From assembly GCA_014323825.1 (NCBI GenBank), contig JACONI010000058.1:5155-63043 (forward strand): a stretch of DNA of 57,889 nt, written 5' to 3'. Origin of the DNA: Ekhidna sp. Lineage in GTDB: Bacteria; Bacteroidota; Bacteroidia; Cytophagales; Cyclobacteriaceae. Position 1 is the stretch's first letter; each line of letters begins with the position of its first letter. Of the stretch, positions 27,078-35,011 are shown in pieces. Under the pieces are notes generated by a model that worked only from the letters and a program-made list of their open reading frames with translations, did not search any database and was not told where the DNA came from. The position numbers and the translations under genes are program-made.

Positions 27078-27242
27078 AACGGCTGTTTTTATTCGGTCTC
27101 ATACGCATTTCCTGTTATTTTCCGGATTTGATATGCAGGTGTATTGATGGGGACAGGCTCAAAATGGCGTGATTTTTCTTGTAATAAATATAGTTTGACC
27201 AATGTTGTATTGGCCATTTCTTTAGACATGGCTGCTCCAAAT
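27078..27242 (-). pseudogene. Detached 3' end of an STT3-like gene
   Basis: 165 bp, 156 identical to 28347-28511. It encodes the last ~50 codons (FGAAMSKEMANTTLVKLYLL to ITGNAYETE and stop) with three amino-acid differences from the intact gene; the other changes are synonymous or after the stop. There is no upstream gene body. The pattern fits a donor allele's gene end brought in or left behind by insertion. Confidence 0.9.
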
Positions 27243-27388
27243 TTTTATTATGTGTGGCAACCTTGTATATATCTCGCCGCTTCTTCCCCCTCTATAGCCA
27301 TCTTAACGGCCTGTTTGGTTTAAGGAAATTGCTGCAAATAAATAAAAGGTTGAGTACACTCTGCTTTAATAACTTATACGTAATTAAA

Positions 27389-27729
27389 TTAATTCTTAAG
27401 ATTTTTTATTTTAAAATAACCCTTTAAAACAATATACATTAATCCTAAAACATTTAGCGTCGTTGTTCCCAATAAAACAGAAAGGACTGTATCTGACAAA
27501 TAGATGTAATTATGATTAAAAATAAGTATAAGTAAAACAAATAATAAATAAAATGAAACAGTATTCTTCACCCATCGTGTTAAAATATTTCGATTTAATG
27601 TATCATCTTTATATCTCTGATTTTCATAACGTTTTTTTGCGAGTTTAAATCGTCTGAATCTATATCTTGGTCTTGTGAGTTATTGCTTGTTTTAGATAAA
27701 ACAGAATCTAAATTCTTGTATTCGGACAT
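27389..27729 (-). CDS. Putative membrane toxin (PanT-like) partner, frame interrupted at an A7 tract
   Basis: The ATG at 27727-27729 lies 3 nt after the stop of the Panacea-domain gene, so translation is coupled. The zero frame gives MSEYKNLDSVLSKTSNNS...NSQKN and stops after 44 residues. At A AAA AAC (27631-27637) a -1 shift, or one more A, leads into KKRYENQRYKDDTLNRNIL, followed by two membrane helices (VSFYLLFVLLILIFNHNYIY and VLSVLLGTTTLNVLGLMYIVL), about 114 residues in all. Small membrane proteins are known partners of Panacea antitoxins. Programmed frameshift, inactivation or sequencing error are all possible. Confidence 0.6.
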
Positions 27730-27732
27730 TAA

Positions 27733-28200
27733 TTAAAACTTAATAGTTGAAAAATAATCTTTTATTAATTTATCATCTATTTCCGCGTTCCAATTAAAAC
27801 CTTTTTGTTTTGTCATTAAATCCCAGGGACTATCTTCTGAGTGAGACCACTCGGATAACTGGGAAGCACTATATTTTGAATAATTATCAATTAAATGATT
27901 AAAAAAATCAGTTACTTCGTTATCTTTTTTTATTTCAGAGAATTTTGGGTCGTCAATTGAAATAATATCCGAATAACTAACTTTCTCTCTTGTTTTTGGA
28001 AAAACGGGGCCATAAGGCCAAACCTTAGGTTGTTCGGAAATTAAAACTCTATTTTTATCCGAAAGAAAAAAACCATACGCCATATATAGGAACTTCTGTA
28101 CTTTAGTAATGTTTAGCACCTTATTTTTACTGTATGCTAGTGCTAGAAGATATTCAGCTATAAGAACACTATCGTATTGAGATGATTCTGTTTCACTCAT
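27733..28200 (-). CDS. Panacea-domain (DUF4065/SocA-like) antitoxin
   Basis: 155 residues. The pattern IAEYLLALAYSKNKVLNITKVQKFLYMAYG, then EQPKVWPYGPVFP, is the core of the DUF4065/Panacea domain: an N-terminal helical region where a partner is bound and the conserved GPV segment. Panacea proteins neutralise diverse toxins in type II systems. The downstream coupled membrane protein is the likely toxin. A TATTTTTG -7 box (28231-28238) lies upstream. The AT-rich module sits between duplicated STT3 gene ends, so it was probably acquired. Confidence 0.85.
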   Translation of the reverse strand: MSETESSQYDSVLIAEYLLALAYSKNKVLNITKVQKFLYMAYGFFLSDKNRVLISEQPKVWPYGPVFPKTREKVSYSDIISIDDPKFSEIKKDNEVTDFFNHLIDNYSKYSASQLSEWSHSEDSPWDLMTKQKGFNWNAEIDDKLIKDYFSTIKF

Positions 28201-28230
28201 GGTTTAATAATTTTGTTTTGATCATTTGTA

Positions 28231-28238
28231 CAAAAATA
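28231..28238 (-). promoter_or_regulatory. -7 promoter element of the Panacea module (TATTTTTG)
   Basis: TAnnTTTG match 31 bp before the antitoxin start, with a TTTA at the expected -33 position. Confidence 0.5.
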
Positions 28239-28346
28239 AGTAAAAGTACCTATACTATAAAAAAACAGCTAAATCAATAAATACAGGAGTATGCGTCCTT
28301 CACAAGCGGAGGTGTTCGCTTGTGCGCTTGTCCGGGCTGCTATCCA

Positions 28347-28511
28347 AACGGCTGTTTTTATTCGGTTTCATATGCATTTCCTGTTATTTTCCAGATTTGA
28401 TATTTAGGTGTATTGATGAAAACAGGCTCAAAATGGCGTGATTTTTCTTGTAATAAATATAATTTGACCAATGTTGTATTGGCCATTTCTTTAGACATGG
28501 CTGCTCCAAAT
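28347..28511. repeat. Direct repeat: 3' end of the intact STT3-like gene
   Basis: Same 165 bp as 27078-27242, here joined to the full gene. The two copies flank about 1.1 kb with the toxin-antitoxin module. Confidence 0.9.
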
Positions 28512-30505
28512 CTCTTTTTTTTATTCCACTGGAAGATAAAGCGGTCGTCTTTTCCGGCATACATCCGCCGGGGCTTGGGGAACGTTTTTTTTACGGTTTC
28601 CACCCCGTTAAAGGTTGAAAGGGATTGAAAATATCTGGGCTGATTGAAATATTTTGCAGTGCCTGTTTTAGTATTTAAACTGATTTGGTTGTTTTTTATT
28701 TGACTTCCCTGTTCATTCAGTGCTTCAAACGTGAGAAAGAGAGGCAGTCCTTTGGTCAGGCCGGTTTTTAAATCCGAATTCCCCTGCTTAAACCATGCTG
28801 CTGTTTGTGTCATTTTGTAATGAATGAATAAATAGATATCTTCGGATTGTTCGGGGAATAAAAAAGAAATCCATTCTTCGGTGCCGGTTAGATCGGGTGC
28901 TTCGGGGAGCATCCCTTTTTGCTGCTGAGTTTGCAGCCATTCTTCAGCTGCTGACGGACTATAGGTTAAAACGGTCTTTAAAAATTCGAATGTTTGCTCT
29001 ACACCGGAAAAGGTATCATATAGCGTAGTCATACCTTCCTTTCCGCGTTTGTTGTAAAATCGCATGAAATTAGCCGACACTTCCGGGTTCTCCGCTGCTA
29101 ACGGGAAAGAGACGTAATAATAAAATTCCCCGTCGCTGAATTCACCGTCTGCATAGGTGCCTCTGTTTAAATAATGCTGTATCTGATATCCCATATCCCA
29201 ATCTGTCCAGATATTAGCATCCTTTGGCGTATATTTATCTAAAGCATTTAACAGGTGTGTATTTTCAAATGCGGACGGTTTTTCGTGTCCGTCGGTGATG
29301 GTTTTATAGTTAGCGGCAATACCGATTATTGCTATTACCAAAGTGATAATAACAGCTAAACTTGGTTTTATTCTTTTTTTGAGGTTGAAGAGTATTTGTA
29401 TGCAATACCCCATGCCCATTGCCAGTATGGGTGCTGAAAATAATATAAATCGGTTGCCTGCAAAAAAAGGAGCTATTATCCCCAGTAAAACGGGAATAGT
29501 AAGGAAAAGTGCTTTTAGTCTCATTTTCCAACATAAAGCCACTATTCCAACTAACATACTTATAGAAATAAATTTATTGTTTGATGTTTTTTTTATGAAA
29601 GTATCAAGACCTGCGGCATCCAGTTCAGCAACAGATAAGTTATTCGGGAATGCGTTATTTGTTTTACCGAGGATTAAACGAACATAAGCCATTACTTCAT
29701 CTCCAATGAGGAGGGCACATAGTAAAATAATCAGGCTTAAAATGCCATATTTAAGCCTTTTTTTGGTCGTATAAAAAAAGATAATGGCTGCCGAAAGCGG
29801 GACTACTCCGGAAAGCACCACCACACTTGGAGCCGTATTCCACCAGATAATGAATAAGAAAGAATTTAAAAATCCCAGTCCCAGGTATACATAACGATGC
29901 TTGTTTTTTATCTCGGCAAAGCGAAAAAATAAATAGCTGTTGAGCAATACAAAGACTACGTTTAAACAATCAGTATCGAATACACCGATACGTGTTCTGG
30001 TAACATACGTTAAAGAAATTACGGAAAACAACGCTGTGGTTAAAGCAGCAATTTTGTTAAAATGTAGTTTGAGGCAGAACACAAACATTAACGGTGCTAA
30101 TAAGGAAGCCGAAAAAATGGGCAAAAAGAGGGCAACAGTAGCAATAGGGACCTTGGTAATGCTGCTTATCAGGGAGGTCAAAACCGATATTAGCGGCGGA
30201 ATGGCCGGGGCCTGCATTCCATTAGGCACCCGTCTGTTTTCCTGAAGTTTATCATAAGTTCCTTCCTGAATTTCTTTAGCGATTTGCAAATAATAATAAC
30301 TGTCAAAATTTGCCATTTGCCATTCTCCCCGGTATTGAAAAAACGGACTTTTCTTTTCCCATGAATAAAAATCTTCAAAACGTAAAAAAACAGCAAACAA
30401 AACGATGGCTGTCAGTAAAAGCCCGGGGATCCACACATCAATATACTGTTGATTATGATTTTTCAAAATACCTTCCGAAGATGATTCGGTAATTTTTTTT
30501 GCCAT
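28358..30505 (-). CDS. STT3/PglB/AglB-like oligosaccharyltransferase
   Basis: 715 residues with about 12-13 N-terminal membrane helices and a soluble C-terminal domain. STT3 signatures are visible: FDSYYYLQIAKE (about 67-78), TRTRIGVFDTDCLN around 175, and WTDWDMGYQIQHYLNRGTYADG around 433, corresponding to the WWDYG acceptor-binding motif in variant form. STT3 proteins transfer lipid-linked oligosaccharides to asparagine in the periplasm. A glycosyltransferase gene occurs 2.5 kb away, but no full glycan cluster is present. Activity and acceptor sequon are inferred. The 3' end is duplicated. Confidence 0.85.
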   Translation of the reverse strand: MAKKITESSSEGILKNHNQQYIDVWIPGLLLTAIVLFAVFLRFEDFYSWEKKSPFFQYRGEWQMANFDSYYYLQIAKEIQEGTYDKLQENRRVPNGMQAPAIPPLISVLTSLISSITKVPIATVALFLPIFSASLLAPLMFVFCLKLHFNKIAALTTALFSVISLTYVTRTRIGVFDTDCLNVVFVLLNSYLFFRFAEIKNKHRYVYLGLGFLNSFLFIIWWNTAPSVVVLSGVVPLSAAIIFFYTTKKRLKYGILSLIILLCALLIGDEVMAYVRLILGKTNNAFPNNLSVAELDAAGLDTFIKKTSNNKFISISMLVGIVALCWKMRLKALFLTIPVLLGIIAPFFAGNRFILFSAPILAMGMGYCIQILFNLKKRIKPSLAVIITLVIAIIGIAANYKTITDGHEKPSAFENTHLLNALDKYTPKDANIWTDWDMGYQIQHYLNRGTYADGEFSDGEFYYYVSFPLAAENPEVSANFMRFYNKRGKEGMTTLYDTFSGVEQTFEFLKTVLTYSPSAAEEWLQTQQQKGMLPEAPDLTGTEEWISFLFPEQSEDIYLFIHYKMTQTAAWFKQGNSDLKTGLTKGLPLFLTFEALNEQGSQIKNNQISLNTKTGTAKYFNQPRYFQSLSTFNGVETVKKTFPKPRRMYAGKDDRFIFQWNKKKRFGAAMSKEMANTTLVKLYLLQEKSRHFEPVFINTPKYQIWKITGNAYETE

Positions 30506-30900
30506 AGTTTTCGGGTATTCTATTTTATATCGCCGACTTCCGGTTATGATGAGTAGAGATTGGAAAGTCCCAGCCTCTCCGACTGCTCAAAGCTGCGTCT
30601 TCGCTCAAATATATCATTTGCGGCAGACTTCCTCATCTCCACGAAAATTATACTGAACGATAAACTCTCATTCACAGCTACAAAATCACTCAAACCGGGT
30701 ACAGGTATTTATTTTGCTTTCGCAGCGTTTTCCGGCATCAAATTCTGAAATATTAATAAAATCAGTTCGATTCTTATAAATCAAAGCTCCATATTGTTTT
30801 AATCGGATGTCAAATTTTTTATAATTTTTATTTATTTTGAAATAAATACTATTTTTTAATCTATTATGAATCATATTTGCTGATAAAATAAATATATTAA
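30506..30900. other. Intergenic region with a coding-like remnant
   Basis: The minus strand has an open stretch (30544 to about 30715) ending ANDIFERRRSFEQSERLGLS..., without a convincing start, which may be a gene remnant. The remaining 200 bp are AT-rich leader of the Lrp gene. Confidence 0.4.
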
Positions 30901-31395
30901 ATGAAAATACAAACATCAAAAGTTAAGTTAGACAGCATTGACAGGAAGATTCTTGAGATTTTGCAATCAAACGCTAAAATTACAAATGCTAAGTTATCAA
31001 AAGACATCGGACTGTCTCCGGCTCCTACACTCGAGCGTGTAAAAAAAATGGAAACCTCCGGAGTTATTAAGAGCTATCATGCAAATCTGGACACCGGTAA
31101 GATTGGACTTGACATACATACCTTTGTTCAGGTTAATTTGAAAGACCATAACAAAAAGAATGTTGATTTATTTCTGAGTAAAATAAACAAAATACCCGAG
31201 ATAATTGAGTGTCATCATATTACAGGTTCCAGTGATTTTATGCTTAAAATAGTTTCGGTCAATATCCAATCGTATCAGAAAATCATACTGGAAAAAGTAT
31301 CCGAGATTGACGTGGTAGATGGCTTGCAGTCAATGGTTGTCCTATCAACACTCAAAGATAGTAAAGCAATTCCTGTCGCTGAAAATGAAAGCTAA
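30901..31395 (+). CDS. Lrp/AsnC family transcriptional regulator
   Basis: 164 residues. The N-terminal winged helix begins DSIDRKILEILQSNAKITNA with recognition helix around LSPAPTLERVKKME, and the C-terminal RAM domain contains CHHITGSSDFMLKIV. It would bind DNA as a dimer or octamer and respond to an amino acid. Its stop overlaps the start of the phosphoribosyltransferase gene by about 11 bp, so the two are one operon. Confidence 0.92.
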   Translation: MKIQTSKVKLDSIDRKILEILQSNAKITNAKLSKDIGLSPAPTLERVKKMETSGVIKSYHANLDTGKIGLDIHTFVQVNLKDHNKKNVDLFLSKINKIPEIIECHHITGSSDFMLKIVSVNIQSYQKIILEKVSEIDVVDGLQSMVVLSTLKDSKAIPVAENES

Positions 31396-31873
31396 TCAAA
31401 TTCTTTCCTCTTCTAAAGTAGATCAGATCGTTCAGCGAATGGCCTATCAGATCTATGAAAACAACATGGAGGAGGAGATTGCATTGATTGGTGTTGATAA
31501 CGGAGGGAGGAAACTAGCTGAGCGCATTGATGTGACGCTTACTGAAATTTCCGGAGAAAAATCAATCTGTTACACCATTTTACTTGATAAAGAGAATCCT
31601 TTAAGCAAAGAAATTTCATTGGATGCAGCCATCTCCGAGTTGGAAGGGAAAACTATCATTCTTTGTGATGATGTGCTGAATACCGGGAAGACGCTGGCTC
31701 ATAGTTTGTCCAGGCTTTTATTGCTGAAAGTTAAAAAAGTAGAAACGGCTGTTTTGGTACTTAGAGCACATGGTAAGTTTCCCATTTATGCGAACTATAA
31801 AGGATACGAACTCTCTACTACTATCAATGAACATGTTCAGGTGATACCGGGGGAAGGTGTGTTTTTAAGCTAA
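31385..31873 (+). CDS. PyrR-like phosphoribosyltransferase
   Basis: 162 residues from the ATG at 31385, chosen because it gives the standard start MKANQILSSSKVDQIVQRMAY. The PRPP-binding loop is IILCDDVLNTGKTL near residue 95, and an IGVDNGGRKLAERI segment precedes it. PyrR-type proteins are uracil phosphoribosyltransferases and, in some bacteria, regulators of pyrimidine operons. Whether this one binds RNA is not visible. Confidence 0.85.
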   Translation: MKANQILSSSKVDQIVQRMAYQIYENNMEEEIALIGVDNGGRKLAERIDVTLTEISGEKSICYTILLDKENPLSKEISLDAAISELEGKTIILCDDVLNTGKTLAHSLSRLLLLKVKKVETAVLVLRAHGKFPIYANYKGYELSTTINEHVQVIPGEGVFLS

Positions 31874-32913
31874 TAATCTTTGTATAGATTGGGCTTTCGG
31901 GTGAGCATTTCCAAGCTCATGGCTACCAGTGCTCCCATATTATGACATTCCAGAAAGTCCGGTTCTTCGTAGAAATCGGCAAGCTCCTTCCCTAACCTTT
32001 GAATATTTCCGGTATTGGACAGCTTATCTTTTTTCATTACGCCCAAAAGATCCTCTACCCTGGCTCGCTCCACCTTCAATCTGTTGGCAATATTGGAGCG
32101 TTCTTCACGCTGATACTGTCGCACAGTCTCGGGAGTCATGTGCTTAAGACCCATTTTAATAATGGGGTTGTTTTGCGCATAATACTGAGGAAGATAAATC
32201 GCTCTTCTTCCTTCGTGCGATTGTTGATCAAAATCAATCGCTCTCAGTCGGTACTCTACATCTTCAAAATCAGGCGTAATATCAACTACAAAATTGCTGG
32301 AGTGCATATCTCCAAGAAGTCTGACAAAACATCTTTCATTAAACTTTACAAACTCTTTGGCAAGTCGTATCTGATTTAAGTGTGGATCGTTAAGGTATCG
32401 CTTGATAAAATGATCGGCAGGCACACCTACGATGTGTTCCTCAATCAATGTTTCTTTATTGACCAGATAGCTAAGCTTGTTTGGAGATAACAAATGCTCC
32501 AGTTCCAAACCATAGATTCTGGAGGCATCAGCCTTTTTTATGTAAAAATAATCAAAGTTGTCATTGATCTGATTTACCACTCTTATCCTAAAGGGTTTGG
32601 TGTTTCCATAGACACATAGATTGACCTGGTCAATCACCAAGTGATCCATTACGGAAAGGTCCCCGTCAGCTCTGAGGATGGCATAGATTTTTTTGAGTGA
32701 GGCATAAATGTCGCTCATGTCTCCCTGAGGGTAGAAAACGGTTTCCCAAAGCGTATCCTGCCCGAATTTATCATACTGGGGAATTGAGTTATCATAACGG
32801 ATAAGGTCAGAATAATAAATAGGCAAGTGGATTTCCCTGTCGTACTTATTGATGTAACTCCGCAGGTGATTACTGATGGAAAAGCTTTCTTTTTTCTTGC
32901 TTATAATCGCCAT
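31870..32913 (-). CDS. Hypothetical protein with kinase-like active-site motifs
   Basis: 347 residues of unknown function. The segment LLGDMHSSNFVVD (about residue 195) followed by LRAIDFDQQSHEG (about 225) resembles the catalytic loop (GDxHxxN) and metal-binding IDFD of aminoglycoside-phosphotransferase-type kinases. The N-terminal half, with alternating strands and helices, would hold the nucleotide lobe, but I see no clear Gly-rich loop. No membrane segment or signal. It ends convergent with the phosphoribosyltransferase, overlapping its stop by 4 bp. Confidence 0.55.
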   Translation of the reverse strand: MAIISKKKESFSISNHLRSYINKYDREIHLPIYYSDLIRYDNSIPQYDKFGQDTLWETVFYPQGDMSDIYASLKKIYAILRADGDLSVMDHLVIDQVNLCVYGNTKPFRIRVVNQINDNFDYFYIKKADASRIYGLELEHLLSPNKLSYLVNKETLIEEHIVGVPADHFIKRYLNDPHLNQIRLAKEFVKFNERCFVRLLGDMHSSNFVVDITPDFEDVEYRLRAIDFDQQSHEGRRAIYLPQYYAQNNPIIKMGLKHMTPETVRQYQREERSNIANRLKVERARVEDLLGVMKKDKLSNTGNIQRLGKELADFYEEPDFLECHNMGALVAMSLEMLTRKPNLYKDY

Positions 32914-32963
32914 AAATGCTTATTTGGTTCAACCTGATACAAGCAGATTTATTCATTTGACAA

Positions 32964-34043
32964 CTACTCTCCGGTAAGCAATAGTAAGAACATTTGTTCT
33001 GTTTTTGCAGCCCACTCCCGAAAAGAAGCTTTCACCGCTTTGTGGTCAGGAAGATAATTCAATAAGAGATCTAAGTCAAAGGTCCGGCTTGAAATACCGG
33101 CACCGGCTTTTTGTGCATCAAGTGCATTGCAGGACTGTTCATAGTGTCCTCTTACGGGGATCATCAGAACGGGCTTTCCTAAATACATGGCTTCACAAAC
33201 AGATTCAAAGCCGGCAGTGGTTAAGTAGCCGCGGCATGAGGCCATGAAATCAATAAATTTTACCTCATCAAGCGTATGAAATGTCAGGTTTTTATGAACC
33301 TTCAATTCTTCGGGGGCCTCTTTTTTATCCCAAAAGCAATGCATGGGAATCTCCGGATATTTTGAATGAAACGTTTCTACCTGTTCTGCATATCCATGAT
33401 TAACGATATAGACCAAAAAATGATTACTCTGGCTGCCTTCTTTCTGCCTGACAGCTTCTCTAAGAAGCGGAGGAACGATAAACAGCTTTTTATCGGGTTC
33501 ATTTTGCATCGGTTGAAAGGAAAGGCACAATAGTTTTTGAGCTTTGCAGCCTGCCAGTTTATTACCCGCCAATAATGAAAACCGATCATAGATGCGGCCT
33601 TTGGGGAACTCAAAAGCGGAGTGATTCAGTAAAAACTGGTGTGCTAAAGCGATGTGCTTAACATCTCTTTTTCCAAGTAAAAAATAAAGCCCCCCTAAGA
33701 AATCATAAAAGTTGATAACTGCATCCGGGCTTTCTTTTTTAATCAGCTTATCCATTTCCTTAACGCCCCTTAAAAAAGTCTTTACTTTGGAAAAATTGAC
33801 AAGTAATGTTTTGAAAATATTTACGGATTTACTCTGCCTGTCTTTAACAAAATTCGGACTTTCGATTTGAGTAACAGGTGCCTTGATATTGTCTTCAAAA
33901 AATTGCGGCAATGGTCTCTTTTTACTTTTACCTACGATTACATGTGCTATTTGATGTCCGTTTTTATGGAGTATCTGAAAAAGCGCAATGGCTTGCGTCA
34001 AGTGGCCTCTTCCTTCTCCCTGAACGATAAAAATGAATTTCAT
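32964..34043 (-). CDS. MurG/GT-B type glycosyltransferase
   Basis: 359 residues. The N-terminus MKFIFIVQGEGRGHLTQAIA has the GxGH-type nucleotide-sugar transferase loop, and the C-terminal half contains YLTTAGFESVCEAMYLGKPV, the typical donor-binding GGxxxxxEAxxxGKP motif of GT28/GT1 enzymes. It would transfer a sugar from a nucleotide donor at the cytoplasmic membrane face. Acceptor unknown. It is transcribed in the same direction as the kinase-like gene 50 bp downstream. Confidence 0.85.
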   Translation of the reverse strand: MKFIFIVQGEGRGHLTQAIALFQILHKNGHQIAHVIVGKSKKRPLPQFFEDNIKAPVTQIESPNFVKDRQSKSVNIFKTLLVNFSKVKTFLRGVKEMDKLIKKESPDAVINFYDFLGGLYFLLGKRDVKHIALAHQFLLNHSAFEFPKGRIYDRFSLLAGNKLAGCKAQKLLCLSFQPMQNEPDKKLFIVPPLLREAVRQKEGSQSNHFLVYIVNHGYAEQVETFHSKYPEIPMHCFWDKKEAPEELKVHKNLTFHTLDEVKFIDFMASCRGYLTTAGFESVCEAMYLGKPVLMIPVRGHYEQSCNALDAQKAGAGISSRTFDLDLLLNYLPDHKAVKASFREWAAKTEQMFLLLLTGE

Positions 34044-34205
34044 TCCTGATGGTAAGTTAAGGGTTTTTAGGGATAAGTGATTTGATCTATCCCTTACGCC
34101 GGATATGGATTTTATCTGTGCTTTTCATATTGAATCGTAGTTTGAAATTACGATTAGCGGGGGCCGGATAAGTAAGCTGAAGAACTTTCATTGTTTTGAA
34201 ATTCT

Positions 34206-34213
34206 TAACTTTG
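34206..34213 (+). promoter_or_regulatory. -7 promoter element of the PIN module (TAACTTTG)
   Basis: TAnnTTTG match ending 6 bp before the GTG start, implying a leaderless or nearly leaderless transcript if real. Confidence 0.35.
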
Positions 34214-34218
34214 AAGAA

Positions 34219-34684
34219 GTGAAGAAAATTCGGATTTATATTGATACTTCTGTTTTTGGAGGGTTCTTTGACGAAGAGTTTGAAGAGTTTACCAAACCGC
34301 TTTTTGAGCGGATAAATAAAGGTGAATTTTCATTATTATATTCAACTCTCACACAAGATGAACTGGAAAATGCTCCTGATAAAGTAAAAGACTTAGTAAG
34401 AAATCTTAGAACAGAGTTAACCGAATTCGTAGAGGAAACTGAAGAATCGATTGAATTGGCTTTAGCATATATTTCCGAAAAAGGAGTTGGCAAAACAAGC
34501 TATGCTGATTGCCTCCATATTGCCCTGGCAACTATTAACAGAGCTGACCTGTTAATTTAGCCGGAACTTCAAACATATCGTAAATATTGAGCGAATTCGC
34601 GGATATAACTCCATTAACATAAAGAATGGGTATAAAGAACTTGAAATTCGTTCACCAAGGGATTTAAGGCATTATGAAGATTAA
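34219..34684 (+). pseudogene. PIN-domain toxin, frameshifted
   Basis: The first frame (GTG 34219, stop 34560) encodes KKIRIYIDTSVFGGFFDEEF and SYADCLHIALATINRADLL, with the acidic residues of a PIN ribonuclease domain. A single surplus T in the ATTT at about 34556 breaks the frame; the natural continuation SRNFKHIVNIERIRGYNSIN then RSPRDLRHYED ends at 34684. Together it would be a complete ~155-residue toxin. The antitoxin start overlaps its end. It may be inactivated, or the indel may be an error. Confidence 0.8.
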
Positions 34685-34829
34685 GACAGAAAAGGAATTT
34701 GACGCAGTGGGTTTCATGAGAGCACAACGAGACTCACTCAGTAAAAAACTCAGTAAAATGACGAAAGAGGAAATTTTAGCATACTTTCGTAAGAAACGCT
34801 TGGCAAAGGGAGTAAAACCATGTGCATAA
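34674..34829 (+). CDS. Antitoxin partner of the PIN toxin
   Basis: 51 residues: MKIKTEKEFDAVGFMRAQRD, then SLSKKLSKMTKEEILAYFRK and a short basic tail. The small helical layout (F.AV..MR..RD..S....M..EE...Y) matches antitoxins found next to PIN proteins in Bacteroidota and Cyanobacteria. It overlaps the frame-corrected toxin end by 11 bp; the toxin-first order is unusual among VapBC systems. Confidence 0.7.
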   Translation: MKIKTEKEFDAVGFMRAQRDSLSKKLSKMTKEEILAYFRKKRLAKGVKPCA

Positions 34830-34881
34830 CAGATGCCATCATCCATAAGCTAACTGCGCTAATAAGCAATTTTCAGTGCAA

Positions 34882-34937
34882 AACACCGGACTTCGCATCC
34901 ATTTAAAAAGGTATGCTCACCGATCCTGTCCGGTGTT
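34882..34937. repeat. Nested inverted repeat (AACACCGGAC...GTCCGGTGTT)
   Basis: Perfect 10-bp outer arms with an inner GCATCC/GGTATGC pair, between the antitoxin and the convergent histidine kinase gene. It could act as a bidirectional terminator, but there is no T-tract. Confidence 0.5.
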
Positions 34938-35011
34938 AAGTGGCAAAATTGAGCTGTGCTAAAATTCCTCTTGATGAACTAATTAATAGCTGCTATTTAT
35001 GCCATTAGGCA

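Larger units (their letters stand above)
26836..27388. other. Intergenic region with a duplicated STT3 gene end
   Basis: AT-rich promoter region of the cadherin gene, followed by the detached STT3-like tail at 27078-27242 and about 145 bp without visible features. Confidence 0.7.

Noticed and set aside
30560-30748. Plus-strand 62-codon frame upstream of the Lrp gene
   Set aside because: No recognisable features; it overlaps an equally open minus-strand stretch, so neither can be called.
34219-34560. Complete 113-residue PIN toxin
   Set aside because: The conserved C-terminal part is found in the next frame directly downstream, so the short frame is a truncated product.
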